DNA of 64,000 nt from Enterococcus wangshanyuanii (lineage in GTDB: Bacteria; Bacillota; Bacilli; Lactobacillales; Enterococcaceae). Location: the NCBI RefSeq assembly GCF_002197645.1, contig NZ_CP021874.1, forward strand, positions 1,488,001 through 1,552,000, written 5' to 3'. The notes under the pieces are model-generated. The model did not search any database, was not told where the DNA came from, and saw only the letters and a list, made by a program, of their open reading frames with translations. The position numbers and the translations under genes were made by a program. Below are positions 32,717 through 41,994 of the stretch, piece by piece; the first letter of the stretch is position 1, and each line of letters starts with the position of its first letter.

Positions 32717-33865
32717 TTATCTTGTTGATTCAGTAGTATCATTTTCTTTTGGTGCTTCATTCGTTGTTGTTTCTGTGACTGGTCTACTGGATGATGATGA
32801 ACTAGACGACGAACTGACAGAGCCACTTGAAGGGGTAGAAGTCGGGGTTTCCTGACTTGGATCCACTCCCGTCGCTCCTTGGCTACTATTCGTTTCCGAA
32901 TAATTAACACTACTGTCTGTAAAAATCGGATTGATCGTTACTTCTACTTCCTCAGGTGAAACAATATAATCTGAACTCGTTGGTATCTTAACTTTCTTCT
33001 TAGTAGATGATCTTATATTGCTAATATCTACGGGAACTTCAATTGCATCGATCGAATCTAAAATAGAGTTAGATCCTCTGATCTCTGCTTTCAACTTCGA
33101 AAGACTAAATGTATAATTCGCTACCCCTGACGGCGGCGATCCTGTAGGAACTACTGACAATCCTACTTCTTTTGATGGCAATGACAATTCTACTACTACT
33201 TTGACCTGCGGCGCCGGGTTTTCAATACTTAATACTTGCCCTTTATTGTCAAGTGCCTGGACATTCACCGTTTGTTTGATCGTATCCACGGATTGCTTAA
33301 CATTTGATAACGGCGCAACAACTCGTTCGATCGCTTTTGCTGTTTCTTCACCTGTCGTGATATCGACTTTTTTAGGACTGATCGTCGTTTTTTCTACAGT
33401 ATATCCTTCTGCTTCAATGGATTCAGGTAATTGTACCTGCACATCAAAGGCTTGAGTCACTTTGTTCTCGACAGTAACAGTGATTGTTTTAGGCTCGATC
33501 TCAGCAGTGACTGCCGTACTCAATCCTTTGACTCTCAACTGGATCTCAGAAGTGCCAAGTGAGGTCTTGGTTAAATCGGCAACTACTTGAAAATTCCGAG
33601 TATCTTCATTTGATTCGCGGTTTAACTGGATTCTGTTTGCACTACTTAAATGAACATTGACTGTTTCTTCATACCCCGAAACGAAGTATTTATCTTGGTC
33701 ATATTCTAGTTGAACTGGAATATTGTAGAGCATTTCATCATATACTTGATTCGTATTGACTAAAACAGAGGAATTGTTTGACGCATTTGCATTGAAAAAT
33801 AGCAATAATGCAAATAATAATGCGAGTAATGCAGAAAACCAATTGCTTTGAGAGGGTCGTTTCAT
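32717..33865 (-). CDS. cdaR: CdaA regulator, YbbR-domain protein
   Basis: One N-terminal membrane helix (ALLALLFALLLFFNA), then repeated YbbR beta-domains facing outside, and a Ser/Thr-rich low-complexity tail (about residues 325-382) with a serine run. It overlaps cdaA by 4 bp. CdaR binds and modulates the diadenylate cyclase. The long Ser/Thr/Glu tail is a species feature. Confidence 0.92.
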   Translation of the reverse strand: MKRPSQSNWFSALLALLFALLLFFNANASNNSSVLVNTNQVYDEMLYNIPVQLEYDQDKYFVSGYEETVNVHLSSANRIQLNRESNEDTRNFQVVADLTKTSLGTSEIQLRVKGLSTAVTAEIEPKTITVTVENKVTQAFDVQVQLPESIEAEGYTVEKTTISPKKVDITTGEETAKAIERVVAPLSNVKQSVDTIKQTVNVQALDNKGQVLSIENPAPQVKVVVELSLPSKEVGLSVVPTGSPPSGVANYTFSLSKLKAEIRGSNSILDSIDAIEVPVDISNIRSSTKKKVKIPTSSDYIVSPEEVEVTINPIFTDSSVNYSETNSSQGATGVDPSQETPTSTPSSGSVSSSSSSSSSSRPVTETTTNEAPKENDTTESTR

Positions 33866-34752
33866 TTCTTTTTCGCCCCTTTCGTTACACCATCGATAAA
33901 GTGCTGCAAAAGATTCTTTTTATCTTTGTTTCCTTCTTCTGGAACTAGTTCTGCTCGAAGAATTTTAAGATATTCTTCCTGAGTCAAACGCGGAATCAGA
34001 TCATTATTCAAAGTCAAGCTAACATCGCCTGTTTCTTCTGACACGATGATTGTTATCGCATCACTGACTTCGCTGATTCCGACCGCCGCTCTGTGACGGG
34101 TCCCAAATTCCTTAGGGATCAAATTACTTTCTGACAATGGCAAGTAGGCACTTGCAACAGCAATTTTTCCTTGCTTTACGATCACCGCACCATCGTGTAA
34201 AGGTGTATTAGGAATAAAAATGTTGATCAGCAATTCTCCTGATATATCTGCATCTAGATCGATCCCTGTTTCGATATATTCGTCTAATCCTGTATTTCGC
34301 TCGACGGTGATCAGCGCACCGATTTTCCGTTTTGACATATACTGGATCGCTTTATCAAAAGCCAGGATCATCTTCTCATCTTCCTGCTGCTCAGATCTTG
34401 TTGCTCTAAAAAAAGAACTGCGACCTAAATGTTCCAGCCCGCGCCGGACTTCTGGTTGAAAAATAACGACAGCAGCAATCACACCATACATGATTACTTG
34501 ATTCATCAACCATGATAATGTATGTAGTCCAATGATCTCACTCAGTATCCGAATGACTATAAAAACTGCGACTCCTTTAAGCAACTGAACAGCTTTGGTT
34601 CCTCGAACGAGCATAATCAGCTTATAGACCAGATACCAAACAACTAAGATATCAATAATATTGATAATATAATCACGGGATAAGAAATCTGATGATATCA
34701 ATTGCTGCCAATAATTTAAGTCGAATAATCGACTAAGTTGAAAAGACATCAT
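33862..34752 (-). CDS. cdaA: Diadenylate cyclase
   Basis: Three N-terminal membrane helices precede a DisA-N domain with LHDGAVIVKQGKIA (DGA motif) and GTRHRAAVG (RHR motif), the catalytic signature of c-di-AMP synthases. The start is ATG 34752 or 34749, both just after GTGAGG. It is first in the operon with cdaR and glmM and controls potassium and cell-wall homeostasis. Confidence 0.96.
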   Translation of the reverse strand: MMSFQLSRLFDLNYWQQLISSDFLSRDYIINIIDILVVWYLVYKLIMLVRGTKAVQLLKGVAVFIVIRILSEIIGLHTLSWLMNQVIMYGVIAAVVIFQPEVRRGLEHLGRSSFFRATRSEQQEDEKMILAFDKAIQYMSKRKIGALITVERNTGLDEYIETGIDLDADISGELLINIFIPNTPLHDGAVIVKQGKIAVASAYLPLSESNLIPKEFGTRHRAAVGISEVSDAITIIVSEETGDVSLTLNNDLIPRLTQEEYLKILRAELVPEEGNKDKKNLLQHFIDGVTKGAKKK

Positions 34753-34894
34753 AAACCTCACTTCTCTCTGAAGATTTCTTTATTAGTATACCATACTCTT
34801 TTATTCGGTTACAGAAAGGAGAATAAAAGATAGAAAAAATTTATGAAATGAATTGTAAAATAACACATTAATAAATGAACGTACGCTTTTTTGT

Positions 34895-35069
34895 TCAGCG
34901 TTTTTTTAAGTATGCACTGCCAGCTAAATGAATACTTGCTAAAACTGCAAAAATACTGGTAGTCAAAAGATTGCTTACACGAACTAGACAGATCGTGACT
35001 AAAATGAAAATAGCCAGCAACTCCAGAAAGAAAGCGAGCAAAGCATTCATCGCTTGAAAAAATTTCATA
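34895..35069 (-). pseudogene. Small hydrophobic protein with apparent 1-bp frameshift
   Basis: ATG 35069 with GGAGTG reads MKFFQAMNA, then a T-run (TTTT) shifts the frame. The next frame continues LLAFFLELLAIFILVTICLV and ends SAYLKKR at 34895. Removing one T would give a 57-aa two-helix protein resembling the start of YrdB/DUF2568 proteins. Frameshift, sequencing error, or a genuine start at 35047 (50 aa) are all possible. The remainder of 34762-35144 shows no other gene. Confidence 0.35.
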
Positions 35070-35144
35070 TACTCACTCCATTTTTAAAGCAATCACAGCA
35101 ATGGCTGGATAGAACCATAAAGTTACATCCAGCCACTCCATTGA

Positions 35145-38100
35145 TTATTCTTCTGTTTTTGCTCGTTTCGCTGCCCGTTCTGCACGTCTAGCTTCCGCTT
35201 CTGGATCAACCATACGTTCTTTTTTGACACGCGGAGCCTTTTCAGCAACTACGTCTATATCTGTTTTTTCCAGTTTTGCCTTGATTTTTTCTTCTTGGCC
35301 AGCCATTCGCGCATAATTATAGAAACGATTCTTCGCATCATCTACTGTCTTATCGAATAACTTACCAGCAAATTCCGGCTGAGTGGATTCTAAAGAAGAG
35401 AAACGAACTTGTTTACGCATAAAGTCTTTCATTTCAGCAAAATTCGGTTTTTTATAATCCAAAGTCATTGGATTTTTTCCTGCTTCTCTAAGTTCAGGAT
35501 TATAACGATATAGCGACCAATAGCCGGAATTGACTGCTTCTTTCGCTTCCTGTAAGGTCTTGCTCATACCGCCCGCTAAGCCATGAGTGATACAAGGTGT
35601 GTAGGCAATGATGATCGAAGGTCCAGGGAAGCGTTCAGCTTCTTCAAATGCTTTGATCGTTTGCATTTGATTGGCGCCAGATGCAATTTGCGCTACATAG
35701 ACATTGCCGTAGGTCATCGCCATCATTCCCAAATCTTTTTTAGAAACATATTTTCCGCTGGCAGAAAACTTGGCAATTGCAGATGCGGGTGTTGCTTTTG
35801 AGGTTTGTCCGCCAGTATTCGAGTATACCTCATTATCTAAAACCAACATATTTACATCAGCCCCACTGGCAAGTACGTGATCGATCCCGCCGTACCCAAT
35901 ATCATACGCCCAACCGTCACCGCCGATCATCCACTGACTATTTTTCACAAATAAATCATGATCAGCGTATACTGTTTCTAAAGCAGGCTGGTTCGTTTTT
36001 TCATCCAATAATGCTGCTTTCAATTTCGCCGCACGCTGCTGAGTTCCCTCACCAGTATGCATATGCTCGATCCAGTCTTCCATCAATAATTTTAATTCCG
36101 GAGAAGCAAAAGGCATCGCTTGTGTCATCTTCAAGGCTAAATGTTCACGGCGTGTTTGATTCGCCAATAGCATTCCATAGCCAAATTCAGCATTGTCTTC
36201 CAACAAAGAGTTAGACCAAGCAGGTCCTTGACCTTCATCATTTGTCGTATAAGGTGAAACAGGAGCGGCACCGCCCCAAATGGAAGAGCAGCCTGTGGCA
36301 TTTGCAATCATCATACGATCGCCAAACATTTGCGTTAGTAATTTTACGTACGGTGTTTCACCACAGCCGGAACAAGCGCCAGAAAATTCCAGTAATGGTT
36401 TATTGAATTGTGTTCCTAAAACCGTATTTGGTTTAGCAGGGTTTTCTTTTTGTTTCAAGGTCATTGAAAAGGCCCAGTTCATCGCTTGTTCTTTTTGCTC
36501 TTCGTATGGTTTCATCACTAAAGCTTTGCCTTTAGCTGGACATGCATCGACACACAAACCACAGCCTGTACAATCCTCAACGGAAACTTGAATACGATAC
36601 TTCAAGCCGTCTTTGCCGCGCATTTCTCTTACGATATATCCTTCTGGGGCTTCTTCCATCTCCTCATCATCTGCGAGGAACGGACGAATCGCTGCATGGG
36701 GGCATACGAATGCACATTCATTACACATGGTGCAACGGTCGCTGATCCATTCTGGAACTTCAACCGCAATGCCGCGTTTTTCAACAGCCGTTGTTCCAAG
36801 CGGCATCCGACCATCAGTCATATCGTTTTTGATAAACGCTCCAACAGGAAGTTCATTTCCTTCCTGACGATTGATTGGTTCGACAATTTCATGAACATAA
36901 TCCGTTACGTTCGCTTTGCGGACTTTCGGTTTAACTTCTATTGTCTTCCATGCCTCAGGTACTTCTACTTTATGCAGTAGCTCTACTGTACGTTCGATCG
37001 CCTGCACATTTTTTTCTACGACAGCCATCGACTTTCTAGCATAACTTTTGTGGGCTTCTTCTTTTAAGATCGGCAGCACTTCGTCAAATGGCATGATGTC
37101 AGCAAGTTTGAAGAAAGCTGTTTCCATCGCCGTATTGATGCGACCGCCTAAGCCAACTTCGCTCGCTAATTTAACTGCATTGATCGTGTAGAAATTGATT
37201 TCATTTTCAGCAAGGTATTTTTTCAGTTTGTTTGGTAAGAAGCGTTCTAATTGTTCATCATTCCAAACGGTATTCAGTAAAAACGTACCACCTTTTTTCA
37301 AGCCCTTCACTAAATCATACGTATGCAAATAGGCAGCTGTATGACAAGCAACAAAATCAGCATGTTCGATCAAGTAAGTTGAGCGGATCGGTGTCTCACC
37401 AAAACGTAAATGAGAGACAGTTAAACCGCCTGATTTTTTTGAATCATAGTAAAAGAAGCCTTGTGCGTATTTATCTGTATGATCACCAATGATTTTGATT
37501 GCTGATTTATTTGCACCAACTGTACCATCTGAACCGAAGCCCCAGAATTTTGCCTGATAGGTTTTGGGATTCGTTAGATCAAGGGCCTCTCCACAATCAA
37601 GTGAAGTATAAGTGACATCGTCAACGATCCCGATCGTAAAGCGTGATTTTGCTGCTTTCTTTTCTTTTTTTAGTTCGTCATAAATCGCGACGATTTGATT
37701 TGGTAAGACATCTTTTGAACCTAATCCGTAACGTCCGCCGATGATCATTGGACGTAATTCTGATTCATACATCGCACTTTGAACATCTAATAATAACGGT
37801 TCTCCACCGGCACCTGGCTCTTTGGTACGATCCATCACCGCAATGGCCTTAACTGTTTTTGGCATTTTTTCTAAAAAGGTTTCAACTGGAAATGGACGAT
37901 ATAGATGAATATTTAAGAATCCAACTTTTCGTCCTTGCTTTGCCAAATAATCGATCGTCTGCTCGATTGCTTGAGCGGCAGAGCCCATTGAAACGATCAC
38001 TTCTTCAGCATCTTCTGCACCATAATAAGTGACTAAGTCATAGTCTGTTCCTCTTAAAGCATTGATTTCATCCATATAATGTTTCACGATCGTTGGAATT

Positions 38101-38810
38101 TCTTCATAGTAACGGTTGATCGTTTCACGTTGTTGAAAATGGATATCTGGATTTTGATTCGTTCCGCTAACGGAAGGATGATTTGGGTTCATGCTTCTGC
38201 TACGGAATTCTTTGACTTTTTCTTGATTTAATAATGGTGCTAGCTCTTCATATTCAAGTACTTCGATTTTTTGAATTTCATGACTTGTTCTGAAGCCATC
38301 GAAAAAGTTAATAAATGGTACGCTTGATTCGACTGAAGCCAAATGAGCAACGGCCGATAAATCCATCACTTCCTGCACACTGCTCTCACACAACATGGCA
38401 AATCCAGTTTGGCGGGCAGCCATCACATCCCCATGATCGCCAAAAATATTCAGCGCATTTGTGGTTACAGCCCGACTGGCAACGTGGAATACTGATGGCA
38501 GTAATTCCCCAGCGATTTTGTACATATTCGGGATCATCAATAATAAACCTTGTGAAGCTGTATATGTCGTTGTCAAAGCGCCTGTTTTCAATGAGCCGTG
38601 TACGACTCCTGCTGCTCCAGCTTCTGACTGCATTTCAACAATTTTGACCGGTTGACCAAAGATATTTTCTTTGCCTTCTGCTGACCATTGATCAACTAAT
38701 TCAGCCATTGTTGAGCTGGGTGTGATTGGGTAAATAGCTGCTAGTTCTGTAAAAGCATACGATATGTAAGCAGCTGCTGTATTTCCATCCATCGTCTTCA
38801 TTTTTCGCAT
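35145..38810 (-). CDS. nifJ: Pyruvate:ferredoxin (flavodoxin) oxidoreductase
   Basis: A single-chain PFOR of about 1221 aa. It has the N-terminal TPP/pyruvate site (AIYPITPSSTMAE), the gamma domain (FWGFGSDGTVGANKSAIKII), two 4Fe-4S clusters (CTMCNECAFVCP, CTGCGLCVDACP) and the C-terminal TPP-binding domain with a cysteine pair (SGACSGCGETP). It oxidises pyruvate to acetyl-CoA and reduces ferredoxin or flavodoxin. A reading to 38855 exists, but MRKMKTMDGNTAAAY at 38810 matches family N-termini. It is monocistronic. PFOR is unusual among well-known enterococci. Confidence 0.95.
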   Translation of the reverse strand: MRKMKTMDGNTAAAYISYAFTELAAIYPITPSSTMAELVDQWSAEGKENIFGQPVKIVEMQSEAGAAGVVHGSLKTGALTTTYTASQGLLLMIPNMYKIAGELLPSVFHVASRAVTTNALNIFGDHGDVMAARQTGFAMLCESSVQEVMDLSAVAHLASVESSVPFINFFDGFRTSHEIQKIEVLEYEELAPLLNQEKVKEFRSRSMNPNHPSVSGTNQNPDIHFQQRETINRYYEEIPTIVKHYMDEINALRGTDYDLVTYYGAEDAEEVIVSMGSAAQAIEQTIDYLAKQGRKVGFLNIHLYRPFPVETFLEKMPKTVKAIAVMDRTKEPGAGGEPLLLDVQSAMYESELRPMIIGGRYGLGSKDVLPNQIVAIYDELKKEKKAAKSRFTIGIVDDVTYTSLDCGEALDLTNPKTYQAKFWGFGSDGTVGANKSAIKIIGDHTDKYAQGFFYYDSKKSGGLTVSHLRFGETPIRSTYLIEHADFVACHTAAYLHTYDLVKGLKKGGTFLLNTVWNDEQLERFLPNKLKKYLAENEINFYTINAVKLASEVGLGGRINTAMETAFFKLADIMPFDEVLPILKEEAHKSYARKSMAVVEKNVQAIERTVELLHKVEVPEAWKTIEVKPKVRKANVTDYVHEIVEPINRQEGNELPVGAFIKNDMTDGRMPLGTTAVEKRGIAVEVPEWISDRCTMCNECAFVCPHAAIRPFLADDEEMEEAPEGYIVREMRGKDGLKYRIQVSVEDCTGCGLCVDACPAKGKALVMKPYEEQKEQAMNWAFSMTLKQKENPAKPNTVLGTQFNKPLLEFSGACSGCGETPYVKLLTQMFGDRMMIANATGCSSIWGGAAPVSPYTTNDEGQGPAWSNSLLEDNAEFGYGMLLANQTRREHLALKMTQAMPFASPELKLLMEDWIEHMHTGEGTQQRAAKLKAALLDEKTNQPALETVYADHDLFVKNSQWMIGGDGWAYDIGYGGIDHVLASGADVNMLVLDNEVYSNTGGQTSKATPASAIAKFSASGKYVSKKDLGMMAMTYGNVYVAQIASGANQMQTIKAFEEAERFPGPSIIIAYTPCITHGLAGGMSKTLQEAKEAVNSGYWSLYRYNPELREAGKNPMTLDYKKPNFAEMKDFMRKQVRFSSLESTQPEFAGKLFDKTVDDAKNRFYNYARMAGQEEKIKAKLEKTDIDVVAEKAPRVKKERMVDPEAEARRAERAAKRAKTEE

Positions 38811-38902
38811 TATGATCGTCATCATCCTTCTATTATATAAGTAGAATAGTTGCACGCATATTCTTGTTTATTATAACGGAAACGAATTGATTTTGAAACG
38901 GT

Positions 38903-38921
38903 TTGTCGAACTTTTTCACAA
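38903..38921. promoter_or_regulatory. Rex-like site upstream of nifJ
   Basis: On the minus strand TTGTGAAAAAGTTCGACAA resembles the Rex consensus TTGTGAA-N4-TTCACAA with one extra base, followed by GTTATAAT, a likely -10. Redox control of PFOR would fit, but the match is imperfect. Confidence 0.3.
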
Positions 38922-38983
38922 ACTTTTACACATTTCTTACTTTTCACATGGAAAGATTTGACTATATTTAGCTAAAAACAGAA

Positions 38984-39035
38984 AAAGGACTTCACAAACT
39001 CTACTTTTTGCGTAAGTAAAATTTGGGAAGATCCT
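38984..39035 (-). terminator. Terminator after the DUF3114-like gene
   Basis: On the minus strand AAGGATCTTC...CAAA pairs with TTTG...GAAGTCCTT (imperfect), followed by T-rich sequence. It separates this gene from nifJ. Confidence 0.5.
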
Positions 39036-39045
39036 TCAAAAATAA

Positions 39046-40161
39046 TTACTTTACTTTTTTCTTAAATCGACAACCTTTTTCAGCTAAGCGGCGGATCACT
39101 TGATAAAACCAGTCATCTTTTGGCGAAATCCAATTCTTTTTGATCTGCATCCGCTGAGTTGGATCAAAATAATGAGGTGGCGTACCATCTAATCGATTAT
39201 GGCTCTTGGTCGCATCATACCGAGGGCGTTCGCCGTAATTGAAAGATTCACCGTTGGCGATCGGCATTTTCTGGTAGACTGTTTCTTGTGTTTTCGTCGT
39301 CCACTGGCTGATCAGCTCTCCTGCTTCATCAATAATAAATTCACTATGATAATCAGCAGATAAAATTTTTCGATAGAAGCCGCGCTTTCTGATTTTTTTG
39401 AGCAATCCTCTTTTTGTTAACACTCGTTGCCCACTACGAATATCATCTGCAGTCACATCTATACCTAAAAGGGCTCGATTGTGATACTGAGGGTCTGCGT
39501 AAAACCACTTGTTTTTTAGGATCTTTTTGATTGCTGCTTCATCAGTGGGAAGATTATGCTTTGCACGGTATTTTTTTACGTATAATACATTATGTTTGTC
39601 TAATTGATGGCGAAATTGATGCAGCATGGTTTCATCAGGATAATTTTTTTTGAGAGTTGATCGGTCTATCTTTTTATCTGAGTCTTTGATTTCCAATCCA
39701 TTCGGATACGCTCTTTGAACAGTTTTTGCAAAAATATCTAAAAAAGAAGAGCCTGGAGCCATCTCAGGGTCGAAGCAATGATCAGAATGAGCCATTTCCA
39801 GATCGTTCTGTTCATTCAGAAAGCCCCCTAATTGTTGTATGACTAAGTGGATCTTTTCTTTGTCAGGTAAGTTGCTATGAATAAATAATTGTTCATACAA
39901 AGGAGAGCCAATAAGGGAAAGTTTCTTTTTAGAACTGTTGAGAATTTCAGTATAATGATCATCTGCCAAGTCAACCATGCTTTTTATATAAACAATATAT
40001 GCAAAAATAGCTTTACTATCCCAGTTCATTGATTGAAGATTGTTGGTTTGTTTCAATACTTTCTTTTTATAGGTATGAAATTCTTCCTTTGAAAGCTTTT
40101 TCGGTTTCTCCAGCTTAGTTTCAAAGCAATGACTTTGTTCTAACTCTTTCATCGTTCGCAT
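39046..40161 (-). CDS. DUF3114-like protein
   Basis: The 371-aa protein starts MRTMKELEQSHCFETK after GGTGAG. It contains TMLHQFRHQLDKHNVLYVKKY, a SGQRVLTKRGLLKK segment followed by HSEFIIDEAGELISQW, and a basic C-terminus. These resemble DUF3114 proteins of streptococci and enterococci, whose function is unknown. No signal peptide or membrane helix is seen. Family call is from memory of the pattern and is moderate. Confidence 0.5.
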   Translation of the reverse strand: MRTMKELEQSHCFETKLEKPKKLSKEEFHTYKKKVLKQTNNLQSMNWDSKAIFAYIVYIKSMVDLADDHYTEILNSSKKKLSLIGSPLYEQLFIHSNLPDKEKIHLVIQQLGGFLNEQNDLEMAHSDHCFDPEMAPGSSFLDIFAKTVQRAYPNGLEIKDSDKKIDRSTLKKNYPDETMLHQFRHQLDKHNVLYVKKYRAKHNLPTDEAAIKKILKNKWFYADPQYHNRALLGIDVTADDIRSGQRVLTKRGLLKKIRKRGFYRKILSADYHSEFIIDEAGELISQWTTKTQETVYQKMPIANGESFNYGERPRYDATKSHNRLDGTPPHYFDPTQRMQIKKNWISPKDDWFYQVIRRLAEKGCRFKKKVK

Positions 40162-40211
40162 AGAAACTCACCGACTTTCTATTTTTCTTTTTGACACTCC
40201 CATTTTATCAA

Positions 40212-40255
40212 AAAATAGAGTAATCAGAAACATTTCTGACTACTCTACTAATCCA
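40212..40255 (-). terminator. Terminator of the truncated gene
   Basis: AGAGTA-TCAGAAA pairs with TTTCTGA-TACTCT (40222-40251, one mismatch), followed on the minus strand by six T. Confidence 0.65.
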
Positions 40256-40262
40256 GTCTTTT

Positions 40263-40720
40263 TTAAAAAATCCCTGCTTGATTCAAAGAATCCACGTACT
40301 CTTTGATATTTTCTGAATAGACGATACTGAATTCACCTGTTGTCCAATAGTTCAGCCAACGCATGATGTAATTTGCGTCTTTATCTTTCCAAGGGTGCTC
40401 AATACTATCTTGGTAATACTCATTATACTCGGGTTTAACTTCTATTGATTGATTAGGAATATTCGTTCTACCTGACCACCATTCTAATTCATATTCGTTC
40501 TCTCTTTTGTGCAATGCTAATGAACCAGTACTTGCATAGCGGTATTCACCGTTCTTTGTTTTTTCTATGACATAATACTTATTGAACGTATCAAAATAAG
40601 AATACCCATTCATCTTTGGAGGTAGTAGCACGTCTGGGTTATCTTTTCTTTCTTTTGACACCTTCAATCCTGAAACATAGTTCTTGCTTCCATATCTTTC
40701 CTCTTCTTTAGCTTTAGATA
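40263..40720 (-). pseudogene. Gene truncated at its 5' end by the IS3 element
   Basis: The frame reads from about SKAKEEERYGSKNYVSGLK to YVDSLNQAGIF. Upstream codons run into the IS left end and lack a ribosome site. The missing N-terminus is not found on the other side of the IS, where the lipoprotein gene ends, so sequence was deleted as well as interrupted. The remaining part has aromatic-rich YWTTGEFSIVYSEN and EYELEWWSGR segments; no family is recognised. Confidence 0.6.
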
Positions 40721-40782
40721 CGGCTCCTATACTAGAAATACGGACAAGTTGTTCGCTATAATCTATTAAAGGAGTTTTTATT

Positions 40783-41049
40783 ATGCAGACAAAAAACACA
40801 GCTACAAGATATTCAAAAGAGTTTAGAGAATCCATGATTTCATTAAGTCAGACCGGTCGGTCTGCGAACTCACTATCGAAAGAATACAATGTAAGTGTCT
40901 CTACACTTACGAAATGGATACGGCAGGCAGATCCATTGGATCGAAATGTTCTTTCAATAAAAGAGCAAGAATTGCTAAAAGAAAATAAACGCTTGAAAGA
41001 AGAAAATGCTATTTTAAAGCGAGCGGCGGTGCTTTTGGCAAAGAGTTGA
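40783..41049 (+). CDS. IS3 OrfA, HTH protein
   Basis: The 88-aa protein has an HTH (RSANSLSKEYNVSVSTLTKW) and a leucine-zipper-like tail (QELLKENKRLKEENAILKRA), the standard IS3 OrfA. AAAGGAG precedes the ATG. It overlaps OrfB by a few bases. Confidence 0.9.
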   Translation: MQTKNTATRYSKEFRESMISLSQTGRSANSLSKEYNVSVSTLTKWIRQADPLDRNVLSIKEQELLKENKRLKEENAILKRAAVLLAKS

Positions 41050-41867
41050 TGGCCAAAGGACGAGCGACTGTCTTACGAGTCGTTCGTGTCAATTTAGAAG
41101 CAAAGCACCGCATTACTCGTATTTTAAGGGTTCTTAAAATCCCAAGAACCACCTATTATGCGTATTTAAACTGGATGCCTAGCGATCGAATGCGCAGACG
41201 CCAACAGATAAAAGAAAAGGTATTGAAATCCTGGTTAGCCTATCCGATGTATGGATATCCAAGAATGACAAAATATTTTAAAGAAGAACTGAATATCCCT
41301 GTCAGTCGTTACCTAATTTATCGTTTAATGCGTGAATTAGGGATTCACTCTCGGATGATAAAGAAAATGAAAAAACCTAAATCTTATACTGAAGTCGCTC
41401 AATTACCTAATCTAATCAGAAAAAAGAGTGATTGGTCTAAGGTTCTTTTAACGGATATCACGTATATTCCAGTGAGAGGAAAGTGGGCGTATTTAGCCAG
41501 TCTCTATCATCCAGAAACCCGTCGGGTTATTGCTCATAAAGTTGGTGCCCACATGACGAAAGAATTAGCAACAAGCGTGCTAGAAAAAGTAAATTTACAG
41601 GCACAAGGAATAGAAATAGTACACAGCGACATGGGAAGCCAATACACAAGCGACTTATTTAATCAGACATTAACGAATAAAAAAATAAAGCATTCTTATT
41701 CAAGAAAAGGTTGTCCAGGGGACAACGCAAGAATAGAGAGCTTCCACTCTATTTTGAAACGCGAATATGTGAATTTCCAATCCTTTAAAACACTTGAGGA
41801 AGCCATCGTTGGCATTGACAGTTACATTCGTTGGTACAATACAGATCGAATTTCTCTTGTTGCTTAG
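41049..41867 (+). CDS. IS3 OrfB, DDE transposase
   Basis: The integrase-core protein shows the DDE residues in LLTDITYIPV, VHSDMGSQYTS and ARIESFHS, plus the N-terminal HTH_21 (YPMYGYPRMTKYF). It ends WYNTDRISLVA, somewhat short compared with many IS3 OrfBs but like some enterococcal copies. The element looks intact and potentially active. Confidence 0.9.
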   Translation: MAKGRATVLRVVRVNLEAKHRITRILRVLKIPRTTYYAYLNWMPSDRMRRRQQIKEKVLKSWLAYPMYGYPRMTKYFKEELNIPVSRYLIYRLMRELGIHSRMIKKMKKPKSYTEVAQLPNLIRKKSDWSKVLLTDITYIPVRGKWAYLASLYHPETRRVIAHKVGAHMTKELATSVLEKVNLQAQGIEIVHSDMGSQYTSDLFNQTLTNKKIKHSYSRKGCPGDNARIESFHSILKREYVNFQSFKTLEEAIVGIDSYIRWYNTDRISLVA

Positions 41868-41994
41868 TAACGTCCCCTTTTTTCAAAAAAAGACGATTGA
41901 AGGGGTTATTTAAGTGCGTCTTCTTTTGATCAGTAGAGAAATGTGCCGTCTAATTTAGAGGCATTGGTTCACACGTCTCTTTTATTTATTATTT

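Larger units (their letters stand above)
40719..41963 (+). mobile_element. IS3-family insertion sequence (IS150-like)
   Basis: OrfA and OrfB overlap in the -1 relation. The likely ends are imperfect inverted repeats GGCTCCTATACTAGA (left, about 40722) and TGCCTCTAAATTAGA (right, minus strand at about 41963). A slippery TTTAAAG lies at 41013-41019 in the OrfA frame with the OrfB frame open after it, allowing an OrfAB fusion transposase. Exact ends and target duplication could not be fixed. Confidence 0.75.

Noticed and set aside
35583..38655. Many rightward frames inside nifJ
   Set aside because: They are antisense shadows of a clearly conserved enzyme gene.
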